A DNA stretch of 64,000 nucleotides, taken from positions 186,001 to 250,000 of the forward strand of contig NZ_JPOS01000038.1 of NCBI RefSeq assembly GCF_000759025.1, given 5' to 3'. Position 1 is the stretch's first letter, and each line of letters starts with the position of its first letter. Shown here piece by piece: positions 17,995 to 27,277 of the stretch. The stretch comes from Phaeodactylibacter xiamenensis. GTDB lineage: Bacteria > Bacteroidota > Bacteroidia > Chitinophagales > Saprospiraceae. A program made the translations under genes and the position numbers. Under the pieces are notes generated by a model, which was given only the letters and a program-made list of their open reading frames with translations, had not been told where the DNA came from and did not search any database.

Positions 17995-19749
17995 ATGCGG
18001 TATTTTATTGGTTGTTTACTTCTATTCGGTAGCGCTGTCCTACATGCCCAGCTTCACGATTATACCTGGCTTATTGGTTACGGTGGAGGGCCGGGCACGC
18101 CTACGGACGATAATTTTGGACTGTCTGAATTAGATTTTCACGGCGAGGAGCTGATCATCAAGGAAGTAGAGATCAGCGAAGCAGAATTTTACGCCAATAA
18201 TGTCAGTTTTAGCGATGCAGATGGAAAATTAGTAATGTATTTTGATGGAATGAATGTATTCGGAAGTAACCATCACATTGCAGATAATGGCACAAATTGG
18301 TTCGAAGGGGAATTAGAAGGTGGATGGTATCAGGCTCAATCTAGTTTAGCTTTGCCTTCTTCGTTAGAACCTGATTGTGTTCATTTTATTAATATTGAGC
18401 AAAATCTATTAAGTATCCCTCCCGATACATTGGACGTTTTTGGTGAGAAGCTGTACTATTCTTGCGTAGTCAAGAACGAAAATGAGTTAACTGTTGTGAT
18501 TAGAAAACAATTATTGCTTCATGATACCTTAACTCTTGGAAAACTAACTGTCTGCCGACACGGAAATGGCAGAGATTGGTGGCTATTAGTGCCAGAATTA
18601 TATGGATGGAAAGTATTTCGATTTCTAATTACTCCTGAAGGAATCGAGCAGTATTCTGCGTTATTGTTGGATCAATGGCTTGCCGATGGATTGGGCCAAG
18701 CAAAGTTTAGCAGTAATGGAGCCCATTATATGCGGTATAATGGAATATCTTCTACAGCGGGCGAATGGGTAACGATTTGGGACTTCGACCGTTGCACCGG
18801 GCAGCTTAGCAACCGGCAGCAGGGCAACTTCCCAATCGGGGGCTCGAGCGGTGGTGCGGCTATATCCAAAAACAGCCGCTACCTGTACACGGCCTCCAAC
18901 ACTTTGCTCTACCAGTATGATCTTCAGGCTGAGGAGGTGCTCTCGACCCGAACGGTAATTGCCGAGTACGACGGGAATCTCGACCCTTTGCCTACTACTT
19001 TTTATCAGATGCAGCTGGCCCCGGACGGCAAAATATATATCAGCTCACCGGGGAGTGTGTTCAGCCTTCACGTTATTCACAATCCAGATGCAATATGCCC
19101 GGACTGCCGCATTGAGCAGCATAGTATCGAACTCCCATTTTATAACTATACCTCTATCCCCAATCAGCCCAACTACCGCCTCGGCCCCATAGACGGCAGC
19201 CCCTGCGATACCCTTGGCATCGACAATATACCGCTCTCCCGCTGGCGCTACGAACAGGATACGCTCACGCCCTTCACCGTGCAGTTTTACGACCTGAGCG
19301 ACTACGAGCCGGCCACCTGGTCCTGGGACTTTGGCGAGGGCAGCAGCAGCACGGATACCCTGCCCGCTCATACGTTCCCCGGCCCAGGCACCTACGAGGT
19401 CTGCCTCACCGTCAGCAACGCCAATGGCAGTGATACGAAGTGCAAAACACTGGAGTTTACAGAGCCCGTCACGGCCACCGAGCAAGCGGAAATAGCCCCG
19501 CTTGCCACTGCTTTCCCCAACCCCTTCCGGGAGCGCTTCAGCCTGTCGCTGCGGGCAGGTTGGCTGCCCGTACAAGTCAATGCCGTGGTATACGATGCGA
19601 TGGGCAGGCCCGTCCTCACGCAGCGCCTGTCGGCCGGCTTCAACACACTGGATTTGAGCGGGCACCCGGCGGGCGTCTACACCTGGCGGGTGGAGGAGCA
19701 GGGGCGCGTGCTGGAAGTAGGGAAGGTGGTGAAGATTGGTAATCGGTAA
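17995..19749 (+). CDS. Secreted PKD-domain protein with T9SS CTD (paralog 2)
   Basis: Same architecture; last 192 aa differ from paralog 1 at only 6 positions. Confidence 0.88.
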   Translation: MRYFIGCLLLFGSAVLHAQLHDYTWLIGYGGGPGTPTDDNFGLSELDFHGEELIIKEVEISEAEFYANNVSFSDADGKLVMYFDGMNVFGSNHHIADNGTNWFEGELEGGWYQAQSSLALPSSLEPDCVHFINIEQNLLSIPPDTLDVFGEKLYYSCVVKNENELTVVIRKQLLLHDTLTLGKLTVCRHGNGRDWWLLVPELYGWKVFRFLITPEGIEQYSALLLDQWLADGLGQAKFSSNGAHYMRYNGISSTAGEWVTIWDFDRCTGQLSNRQQGNFPIGGSSGGAAISKNSRYLYTASNTLLYQYDLQAEEVLSTRTVIAEYDGNLDPLPTTFYQMQLAPDGKIYISSPGSVFSLHVIHNPDAICPDCRIEQHSIELPFYNYTSIPNQPNYRLGPIDGSPCDTLGIDNIPLSRWRYEQDTLTPFTVQFYDLSDYEPATWSWDFGEGSSSTDTLPAHTFPGPGTYEVCLTVSNANGSDTKCKTLEFTEPVTATEQAEIAPLATAFPNPFRERFSLSLRAGWLPVQVNAVVYDAMGRPVLTQRLSAGFNTLDLSGHPAGVYTWRVEEQGRVLEVGKVVKIGNR

Positions 19750-19817
19750 TGCTTCTCTTTTACAAATCCCAGGTAAATCGTCTATAAGTTTGCGGTCAAA
19801 TCCATTGGATTTTCAGC

Positions 19818-20105
19818 AGATTGAAGGGCCGGGCAGACCAGGGCGCGTTATGGGAGAATTTTTTAGTTGCAGAACGCATGAAATACCTGCACGCACGCCT
19901 GCGATTTCCCAGACAATACTTCTGGCGCACACATGACCATCAGGAGTTGGACTATGTGGAAGAAACAGATGGTCATCTTTATGGGGATGAGTTTAAGTGG
20001 AACCCGGAGAAAGCTAAGAAGCCGGTAGCTTTCGCGAAAGCTTACCCAAAAGCGGAGGTCCAATTACTGCATCAACATAATTTTGAGCCGTTCTTATTAG
20101 ATTAA
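19818..20105 (+). pseudogene. 3' remnant of a DUF4143-type AAA ATPase gene
   Basis: RADQGALWENFLVAERMKYLHARLRFPRQYFWRTHDHQELDYVEETDGHLYGDEFKWNPEKAKKPVAFAKAYPKAEVQLLHQHNFEPFLLD matches the C-terminus typical of AAA+DUF4143 proteins; NPLDFQQIEG lies just upstream in another frame and the rest of the ATPase is absent. Confidence 0.65.
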
Positions 20106-20118
20106 TGAAGCCGTAACC

Positions 20119-21981
20119 TTAATTTTTGGGCACATACCGCTCCACCCGCACCTCATCCAAATACACCCGTTGCCCTGCCGGATTGCGTAGGTAAAGCCGC
20201 AGCTGCCAATCGGGCTCAAAGCCGCGCGGGAGCCGGAGGAAGAAAGCCGCCTCGCCCCATTGGTCAGGAGTACCGGCATGCCAGATGGAGTAGTCGCTGT
20301 TGCCGATGTAGGAAGTAGGGCGCATCAGTCGGCGTTTTTTGCGGCGCCCATCTGCATTTCGCAATTCAGCAAAGAGGATGATGCCCAGGTCCCGGTTCCA
20401 GATGCGGCCGGCTGCGGGCATATAGGCACGGAGGCTGATGCGGAGCCAATTGCCGGGCTGTGCTGCATCTAAAGCAATCTGATCAGACAGGGTATAGTCG
20501 CCATCAGGAGGCAGCAAAGCGCCCTGCCCCTGAAAAACCTGCTCAGTAGACCGGTTCGGAAGACCGGCAGACTCAAAGCCTTCCTGGAAAAGCAGGTCGG
20601 CTGCTTGTAGCGTGATCGTGTCACGGGGTTGCCGCTCCTTCGTGTCGAAGGCGACCATGGAGTGCCAGGTGGGCTGCAGCGTGCCGAAGGTTTCCAGGTA
20701 GAAAGCGGCATTGCCCCGCTCTGACCAAATGATGCCCTTCTTCATCTGCCAGGTTTGAAATAAGTTGAGCCAGGTGAAAAACAGCAGCCCCAGCCCCAAT
20801 CCTGCGGCTGCCCAACTGTGCCTAAGTAAAGGTGCGAAACAGGCCCCCAATCCAAAAGCTAAAAGCGGATAGGTTTCCACCATCGGCCGGGAGCCCAGCC
20901 CCGGGAAGTAAGTCCAGGCGTAATAGGAATAGTGGATGTAGGCGTGCAGCCCCACCAACAGTGCAATGGGCAGCAGCTTGCCCGGAGCATGCCGGTGCAG
21001 GCGGAACAGCCCGATCAGACTGAAGAGCATCACCGGGGTGTAAATCAGCCAGCCATTAGAGAAGTCGAACCAGCCTTTGTAAATCATGGGCTGCAGGAAG
21101 TTGAAGCCTTCACCTTCGTAGGGATTGAAGTACAACTGCCCGCTCACATAGTACCAATATCCCAATTGCGGACTAAAGGCAAGCCCCAGCCCCAGCCCGG
21201 CGAGCAGAAGGAAAGCCGGCCGGCGCAGGAAGAACTGCCAGCGCTCGCGCAGGGTACTTGTGCTATTCACTCCCCACAGGAGCGGGATGAGCAGGCTGAT
21301 GACTTCCGGCACCCGCGTCAGGGCAATCAGGCCCACGATCAGTCCGATACCGAATGCTTTGGCCCGGCCGGGGCGGTCGTAGAACCTTTCGGTGAGCCAT
21401 AAGAGCAGGCAGTAATTGAAAAAGAGAAAACCGTGCGCCATCGTAACGTAGGTGGCATGGTAGAATACGTTGGTGGCAAAAGCAAGGGTAAGCAGCACCA
21501 CCGCCGTCACCCTGCTGCTGAAATACCGCTGCAGGACCCGGCTGAGCAAAAAGAACCCTGCTATCAGGTAAACGATAGTCGACAAACTGACCGCCAGCAG
21601 GTAGGGCTTGCTCCAGCCATCTGCGGTGTAAGCATCAGTGGCTTTCGCCCAGGCGTGGGCCAGGAGGAAAAAGGGCGTTTCTATCACTGGCACGCCCAGG
21701 GTGTATTTGATATAGCGCCGCCCGCGTTCTGTGAGGCGTATGCCAAATTCATCCTCGCGGGGATCGGGAGAACCGGGGTTGGCGGCCTGCAGGCTGCTGA
21801 TGGTCGCATCGTAGTCGCCAACATCCTGATTGACCCAAAAAGAGACCACATGCAGGTAGTAGCTGTTGCTGTCGCCGTAGTACAGGGCTTCATCCCACCG
21901 GTCGATGAGCACGTAACCAGCCAGAAAAAGCAGGGCGATGGCGAGCAGGGCCCGTCTGATGATGGGAGGAGTGGTATCCAA
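20119..21981 (-). CDS. Polytopic membrane protein (GT-C glycosyltransferase-like N-terminus) with C-terminal beta-sandwich-like domain
   Basis: 620 aa, many TM segments, DRWDEALYYGDSNSYYLH near the first TM; soluble C-terminal ~170 aa. Confidence 0.65.
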   Translation of the reverse strand: MDTTPPIIRRALLAIALLFLAGYVLIDRWDEALYYGDSNSYYLHVVSFWVNQDVGDYDATISSLQAANPGSPDPREDEFGIRLTERGRRYIKYTLGVPVIETPFFLLAHAWAKATDAYTADGWSKPYLLAVSLSTIVYLIAGFFLLSRVLQRYFSSRVTAVVLLTLAFATNVFYHATYVTMAHGFLFFNYCLLLWLTERFYDRPGRAKAFGIGLIVGLIALTRVPEVISLLIPLLWGVNSTSTLRERWQFFLRRPAFLLLAGLGLGLAFSPQLGYWYYVSGQLYFNPYEGEGFNFLQPMIYKGWFDFSNGWLIYTPVMLFSLIGLFRLHRHAPGKLLPIALLVGLHAYIHYSYYAWTYFPGLGSRPMVETYPLLAFGLGACFAPLLRHSWAAAGLGLGLLFFTWLNLFQTWQMKKGIIWSERGNAAFYLETFGTLQPTWHSMVAFDTKERQPRDTITLQAADLLFQEGFESAGLPNRSTEQVFQGQGALLPPDGDYTLSDQIALDAAQPGNWLRISLRAYMPAAGRIWNRDLGIILFAELRNADGRRKKRRLMRPTSYIGNSDYSIWHAGTPDQWGEAAFFLRLPRGFEPDWQLRLYLRNPAGQRVYLDEVRVERYVPKN

Positions 21982-22050
21982 TGGCCTGGGTTTGGTTTCG
22001 GGGCTGAAGATAAGAAAGGTTGGGTTGTTTTATGGGCGTTTGGGATTGAA

Positions 22051-22307
22051 TTCGCGCGAAGTCCGTGGAGGGGTTTCACGCAGAGATCGTGGAGGAGGTT
22101 CGCGTAAAGTTCGCAAAAGGGTTTCACGCGGAGATCGCGGAGGGTTTTACGCAGCGGTTGCGGAGCGTGTTCATGCAGAGAAAGTCTGATCTATCCTATC
22201 CAGCCAGGTATGCCAAACGTAGCGTTGAGTGCATCGTGGCTCATTCTTTGCGCACGCTGCGTGAAACCGGGTACACTGTATGGCTTTGCGCCCTTTGCGT
22301 GAAAAAA
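22051..22307. repeat. Degenerate 24-nt tandem repeat with inverted-repeat counterpart
   Basis: Units such as TTCACGCAGAGATCGTGGAGGAGG repeat from 22051 to ~22184; 12-bp perfect inverted arms GGTTTCACGCAG (22072-22083) / CTGCGTGAAACC (22257-22268); further arm TTTGCGTGAAA (22294-22304). Confidence 0.7.
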
Positions 22308-22411
22308 TTGCCAGCCCTATTGCGGTCTATATGCGAGGGTCTTTCCCTGAAACCCCACCTCATTTCCTCCCAAAAACGTACATTTGCTCCTAAACAAGGA
22401 ACGCCGCCACC

Positions 22412-24727
22412 ATGAAGGACCGCTTTTCAGATGCAAACCTTGGCCGCCTGGCTGTTATCGTGCTTGGTATTGCCTTGCTTTGGTTGCGCTTCCCTGATTT
22501 CTTTGCCACGCCCAATCTGGTCATCGAGCCCTATGCCGATGGCCTTAAGGCGTACACCAATATCGAATACCACGCCCGCCACGACAGCTCCTTCACCTAC
22601 TTCGAAGGGATGAACTACCCCTACGGCGATCATGCTTCGGCTGCCGTTACGCAGCCCCTGGTCTCCGGGCTCATTAAAGTCGTGAGTGATTACGTGGTGG
22701 ACATCACAGGCTATACCCGGGCGATTGTCAACTTTTCGCTGCTGATTGGGATTTTGCTGGGTGCTTATTTTCTCTACCTGTCTTTTCTGCGGCTCGGGAC
22801 GGCTCCGTGGTGGGGCGCATTAGCGAGCCTTGGTATCGTCTTTTTATCCCCTCAAATTTACCGGTTTATCGCGCACTACGGTTTGTCGCATATTGAGGTC
22901 ATTCCCATATTATTTTACCTCCTCATCCGGCTGGAGGAAGCGCACAGCCTGAAGTACAGCCTTTGGATGGCCGTGGCGCTGCTGGTCTTCCCGCTTATCC
23001 ACTTTTACTATTTCGTCATTATGGCGATGACCATATCCTTTTATTTTTTCTTTGGCTTTTTGCGAAAGCCCACCGTACGCCGGTTTTTTCGCTATCTGCT
23101 GCACTTTAGTGTGCAAATTGGGCCGCCGCTGGTCTTCTTTTATATTTGGATGTACCACAATAATCCGGTGACAGACCGTGCAGCGCGGCCCTGGGGTTTT
23201 TTCCACTTTCATTCTATCTGGGAGGATATTGTCACCTCCACAGCCATGCCTTATTTTGCCTGGATCAATGAGGAGGTGATCGCCATTCAGGATGGGGGCT
23301 TCGAAGGTAAAGGATACATTGGGCTGGTGGCGTTAATTGGCCTTTTGGTGCTTACCATTCGCTGGGTGAGCAGTGGCTTTAAAGCGTCATTTGTGCAGGC
23401 AGGCGGTGAGTTGCAGCCGTTCCTAAATAAAATGATGCTGACGAGCCTGGTGCTCCTGCTCCTGTCTTTTGGGCTACCGTTTACTATTCCGGGGCTGGAG
23501 GGGCTGCTGGATTATACAGGCCCCTATCAGCAATTCCGGTCGGTGGGGCGCTTTAACTGGCCTTTTTACTACGCCATCAACCTGATTGTCTTCACTGAGC
23601 TTTGGGCATGGATAGACCAATCCAAAGCACAGTGGAAGCTGAGGCTGGGCATTGGGGCTTTGCTCTTGCTGGGCTTTGAAGCCTATCATTCCTGTACCGA
23701 CCCCGACTTGAAACTGGATGACATCCGGCAATTGCACGAAGGCGAGACTTTTGCCGATTTACCAGGCATCGACTACCGGGAATTTCAGGCGACCGTCCCC
23801 CTGCCGTATTTTAACCTTGGCAGCGATAACTTCTGGATTGAAGCATCTGGCAATGTAATGCCATGGACACTCATTCTGGGTATGCAAGCAGGGCTTCCTA
23901 CCACAGGTGCTGCCCTGACTCGTACCAGCCGGAGTCAGGCGTACAATCAGCTGCAGCTGGTTTACGAACCCTATCGCATCCCGAAAATTCTGGAAGACTT
24001 CCCCAATGAAAAGCCACTGTTGCTGGTACTGGGCAAGTATCAGTTTGAGCAGCAGAAAGCCCATTTCGAGCATATGCTTACCGGTGCTCAACTGCTTTTT
24101 GAGAATGATCAGTATGCCCTCTACCGCCTGCCCCTGACGGCTTTTGAAGAACGGATTGAAGCCAGGTTACGGGACATCAATTACACGCTCAAAGCAGACA
24201 GTGCGGCTTTGTACCCGGTGGCCGGTTTTCTTTCCCGGGATTCCACGCATAACTTTTACTACGAAAGTTTTGATACCCTGTCCGCAGAACGGTACTACCG
24301 TGGCGGAGGGGCTTTTGTCGGGGAAGTCAGTCAGCCGAATATCCTGTTTGATAGCACTTTGCCCCGGCAGTATGGTACGGGCTGGTACACGTTTTCCACC
24401 TGGATTTACGTGGATGTAGACCGTCTGGCGACTGGCTTTTTTCATATTGAGGAGTATGAAGCTGAAAGCGGGGAGCGTTTGCAGGAACAGCACTACCGCA
24501 TCTACGACCACTTCCGTACCTTTGATCATAACGGATGGGCACTGGTGGAAATGGGCTTTATCCCGCAGCGCTCCGACAGCCGTATCCGGTTTTGGGTAGA
24601 CAATCAGGACATCGGAGAGGCACCACTTTTTGTCGATGAGCTGCTCATCCGGCATGATATTGCAGAGATTTATCAGAAAGGGCAGCATTACCTTTTTAAG
24701 AACAACCGGTGGTATCCGGTAGAATAA
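22412..24727 (+). CDS. Polytopic membrane protein (possible GT-C-like) with C-terminal soluble beta-rich domain
   Basis: 771 aa, multiple TMs; LVIEPYADGLKAYTNIEYHARHDSSFTYFEGMNYPYGDH loop; C-terminal ~170 aa soluble region. Confidence 0.65.
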   Translation: MKDRFSDANLGRLAVIVLGIALLWLRFPDFFATPNLVIEPYADGLKAYTNIEYHARHDSSFTYFEGMNYPYGDHASAAVTQPLVSGLIKVVSDYVVDITGYTRAIVNFSLLIGILLGAYFLYLSFLRLGTAPWWGALASLGIVFLSPQIYRFIAHYGLSHIEVIPILFYLLIRLEEAHSLKYSLWMAVALLVFPLIHFYYFVIMAMTISFYFFFGFLRKPTVRRFFRYLLHFSVQIGPPLVFFYIWMYHNNPVTDRAARPWGFFHFHSIWEDIVTSTAMPYFAWINEEVIAIQDGGFEGKGYIGLVALIGLLVLTIRWVSSGFKASFVQAGGELQPFLNKMMLTSLVLLLLSFGLPFTIPGLEGLLDYTGPYQQFRSVGRFNWPFYYAINLIVFTELWAWIDQSKAQWKLRLGIGALLLLGFEAYHSCTDPDLKLDDIRQLHEGETFADLPGIDYREFQATVPLPYFNLGSDNFWIEASGNVMPWTLILGMQAGLPTTGAALTRTSRSQAYNQLQLVYEPYRIPKILEDFPNEKPLLLVLGKYQFEQQKAHFEHMLTGAQLLFENDQYALYRLPLTAFEERIEARLRDINYTLKADSAALYPVAGFLSRDSTHNFYYESFDTLSAERYYRGGGAFVGEVSQPNILFDSTLPRQYGTGWYTFSTWIYVDVDRLATGFFHIEEYEAESGERLQEQHYRIYDHFRTFDHNGWALVEMGFIPQRSDSRIRFWVDNQDIGEAPLFVDELLIRHDIAEIYQKGQHYLFKNNRWYPVE

Positions 24728-24737
24728 TCACAGGCGC

Positions 24738-26015
24738 ATGGACTTGCATATTAAGAACGCTACCATCATCGCACCAGGCAATCTGCATCATAAGCAGGTG
24801 CGTAGCATATTGATCAGGGAAGGGTATATTCAGAAAATCGGGGAAACACCCTTTGAAGGGGAGGATGCCCCTGTACTGGAAGCGGAAGGGCTACACCTGT
24901 CCATCGGCTGGATGGACTTCGGCGTGCAGGTGGGCGACCCCGGCTTGGAGCATCGCGAGACCCTGCATACCGCAGGCGCAGCGGCGGCGGCTGGTGGATT
25001 TACGGCAGTAGCCGCATTTCCCAATACGGACCCGGTTATTGATTCCAAGTCTGGGGTGCAGTACATTCGTCGAAATGCTGAAGGCAAGCTCGTCAACTTC
25101 CATCCCATGGGCGCGCTGACCCTGAAGTGCGCGGGCCGGGAAATTACCGAGATGATCGACATGCAGCGGGCTGGCGCGGTTGCCTTCACTGATGGCCCCA
25201 TCGCTTTGCAGCATACCGGGGTGATGCTTCGGGCGCTCAATTACGTTAAAGCCTTCGGAGGAGTAGTGATTAATCAGCCGCTCGAGGACCACCTGCGGCA
25301 CGGCGGGCAGGTGCACGAAGGCATCGTTTCTACTTCTCTGGGAATGCCGGGCATTCCATCGATAGCTGAGGAGGTGATGGTACGCCGTGATTTGCACCTG
25401 CTAGAGTATACCGAAAGCCGGTTGCACCTCGCTAATATCTCCACCGCGGGCGCCGTGCAAATGATACGCGAAGCCAAAGCCAAAGGGCTACAGGTAACCG
25501 CAAGCGTAGCCATTATGAACCTGGTCTACGAAGACGAAGCCACCTCTACCTTCGACTCCAATTTCAAAGTACTACCACCCCTGCGGAGTGCTACCGACCG
25601 GGCCGCATTGAAAGCGGGCGTACTTGACGGCACTATCGACATTATCGCCTCCAATCACCAACCGCTGGAAGAGGAAGCTAAAAAGCTGGAATTCCCCTAC
25701 GCGGAGTTTGGGGCAACCGGGCTGGAGACGTTGTACGCTTTATGCCGAACGCACCTGAGTGACTGGCTTACCGATGAACTGCTGATTGAGAAAATAGCTG
25801 GCAATCCCCGCCGCATTCTGGGGCTGGACTTACCCGAAATCAAAGAAGGCGCAATGGCAGAGCTGACCATCTTTCAACCGGATGCCCAATGGGTGTACGA
25901 TCGCAACCGGGTATATTCCCGCTCCCTGAATTCACCAGTGCTGGGGCAGGAACTGCGTGGGCGTGCCCTCGCCGTAGTGAATAACAATCAGTCGTTTGTA
26001 AATGCCCATTCATAG
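24738..26015 (+). CDS. Dihydroorotase-like amidohydrolase (PyrC/PyrC' type), active-site motifs degenerate
   Basis: GWMDFGVQVGDPGLEHRETLHTAGAAAAAGGFTAVAAFPNTDPVIDS, GAVAFTDGPIALQ, LDGTIDIIASNHQPLEEEAKKLEFPYAEFGATGLETLYAL. Confidence 0.88.
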   Translation: MDLHIKNATIIAPGNLHHKQVRSILIREGYIQKIGETPFEGEDAPVLEAEGLHLSIGWMDFGVQVGDPGLEHRETLHTAGAAAAAGGFTAVAAFPNTDPVIDSKSGVQYIRRNAEGKLVNFHPMGALTLKCAGREITEMIDMQRAGAVAFTDGPIALQHTGVMLRALNYVKAFGGVVINQPLEDHLRHGGQVHEGIVSTSLGMPGIPSIAEEVMVRRDLHLLEYTESRLHLANISTAGAVQMIREAKAKGLQVTASVAIMNLVYEDEATSTFDSNFKVLPPLRSATDRAALKAGVLDGTIDIIASNHQPLEEEAKKLEFPYAEFGATGLETLYALCRTHLSDWLTDELLIEKIAGNPRRILGLDLPEIKEGAMAELTIFQPDAQWVYDRNRVYSRSLNSPVLGQELRGRALAVVNNNQSFVNAHS

Positions 26016-26084
26016 AAAATACCGGCAAGGGAGTAGGAATTGTCCGATATTGAAGCTTATTCACCAACTTTAACCATTACACTT

Positions 26085-26651
26085 ATGAGTACGCTTGACA
26101 ATCCTAATGAAACCATTGACCCTAAGGAAGTCTCTCCATGGCCTACCGGCAGCCGGCACGGTTTACTGGCCGGTTTAGTACTAATCATAGTCGGGTTGAT
26201 TATTCACATGACAGGCATGGTGGACTACACCGGGCAAAACTCAGGCGGGAACTGGATTTCCAATATTGCTACCTGGGGTGTGATGATTGCGGCTATTGTA
26301 TTGGCAGTGCGTCAGCACAAAGAGCAGGAACTGGGCGGATTTATCAGCTTTGGGCGCAGTTTTTACGTGGGCTTTATTGTGTCTCTGCTCATCGCGCTGA
26401 CTTCTGCCATCTGGGGCTATATTTTCTTTGCCTTCGTGGAGCCCGGGCTGATTGATACTATGATGGAGGTTAGCCGCGAGCAAATGATTGAACATCAAGG
26501 TATGAGCGAAAGTGATGCCGATCAGGCCATGAGTTACATGACCTGGATGATGAATCCAGCTATGCTTTCGGTATTCGCAGCCGTAGGCTCCCTGATCGCT
26601 GGTATTATCTTTTCACTGATTATTGGTGCCATTATGAAGCGGGAAGCTTAG
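26085..26651 (+). CDS. DUF4199 domain-containing membrane protein
   Basis: HGLLAGLVLIIVGLIIHM..., ELGGFISFGRSFYVGFIVSLLIALTSAIWGYIFFAFVEPG; ATG at 26085 preferred. Confidence 0.78.
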   Translation: MSTLDNPNETIDPKEVSPWPTGSRHGLLAGLVLIIVGLIIHMTGMVDYTGQNSGGNWISNIATWGVMIAAIVLAVRQHKEQELGGFISFGRSFYVGFIVSLLIALTSAIWGYIFFAFVEPGLIDTMMEVSREQMIEHQGMSESDADQAMSYMTWMMNPAMLSVFAAVGSLIAGIIFSLIIGAIMKREA

Positions 26652-26718
26652 GCTATCTTTTGGATCATACTGTTTTTTGCTTTAGCCCCCGTATATTTGC
26701 CGTACAATCAATAAGCAT

Positions 26719-27225
26719 ATGCTAAAGCAAAACCGAGGCGTCAAGTACGGCATTATAGCAGGTGGGATTACCGTGGGTATCTACCTGCTATTTTATTTGA
26801 TCAATAAGGAGCTGGTTTTCAATTCTTTCCTAAACTGGGCAACAGTGGGGCTCTATCTGGCTGTCGCCTGGAAAGCGATTGATGATGAGCGGCAGGCTAT
26901 TGGCGGAAAGCTGGAGTTCCAGCAGGCGCTTAAGGTCGGCTTTACTGTCTTCGTGGTAGCCAATCTGGTGTACTACCTCTATTACTATCTGCTGCATGGT
27001 GTTTTTGATCCGGGGCTCGAAGAGGTACAGCGGGCTGTAATGTCTGAGACCCTGGAAGCCCGGAAAGAGATGCTAACGGAAGAGCAGTACGATGCTTTTA
27101 AAGAATCGTTGGAAGGAGATGGGCTGAAGGTTGGCTTTCAAAACACCCTGCTGACCTACGCCCGCAGCCTGATCGGATACTTCCTGATTTCCCTTGGCCT
27201 GGCGGCATTAGCCAGCCGGAAATGA
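26719..27225 (+). CDS. DUF4199-like membrane protein (second copy)
   Basis: KYGIIAGGITVGIYLLFYLI..., KLEFQQALKVGFTVFVVANLVYYLYYYLLHGVFDPG; same topology as the preceding gene. Confidence 0.72.
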   Translation: MLKQNRGVKYGIIAGGITVGIYLLFYLINKELVFNSFLNWATVGLYLAVAWKAIDDERQAIGGKLEFQQALKVGFTVFVVANLVYYLYYYLLHGVFDPGLEEVQRAVMSETLEARKEMLTEEQYDAFKESLEGDGLKVGFQNTLLTYARSLIGYFLISLGLAALASRK

Positions 27226-27277
27226 TCATCTTTTCTAACTTTTGCGCGTTCTTCACTTTAAGACCAGAAGCTGATAC

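Noticed and set aside
22065-22415. 116-aa ORF (FHAEIVEE...WLCALCVKK...)
   Set aside because: Better explained as translation of the intergenic 24-nt repeat element than as a real protein; overlaps the start region of the downstream gene.
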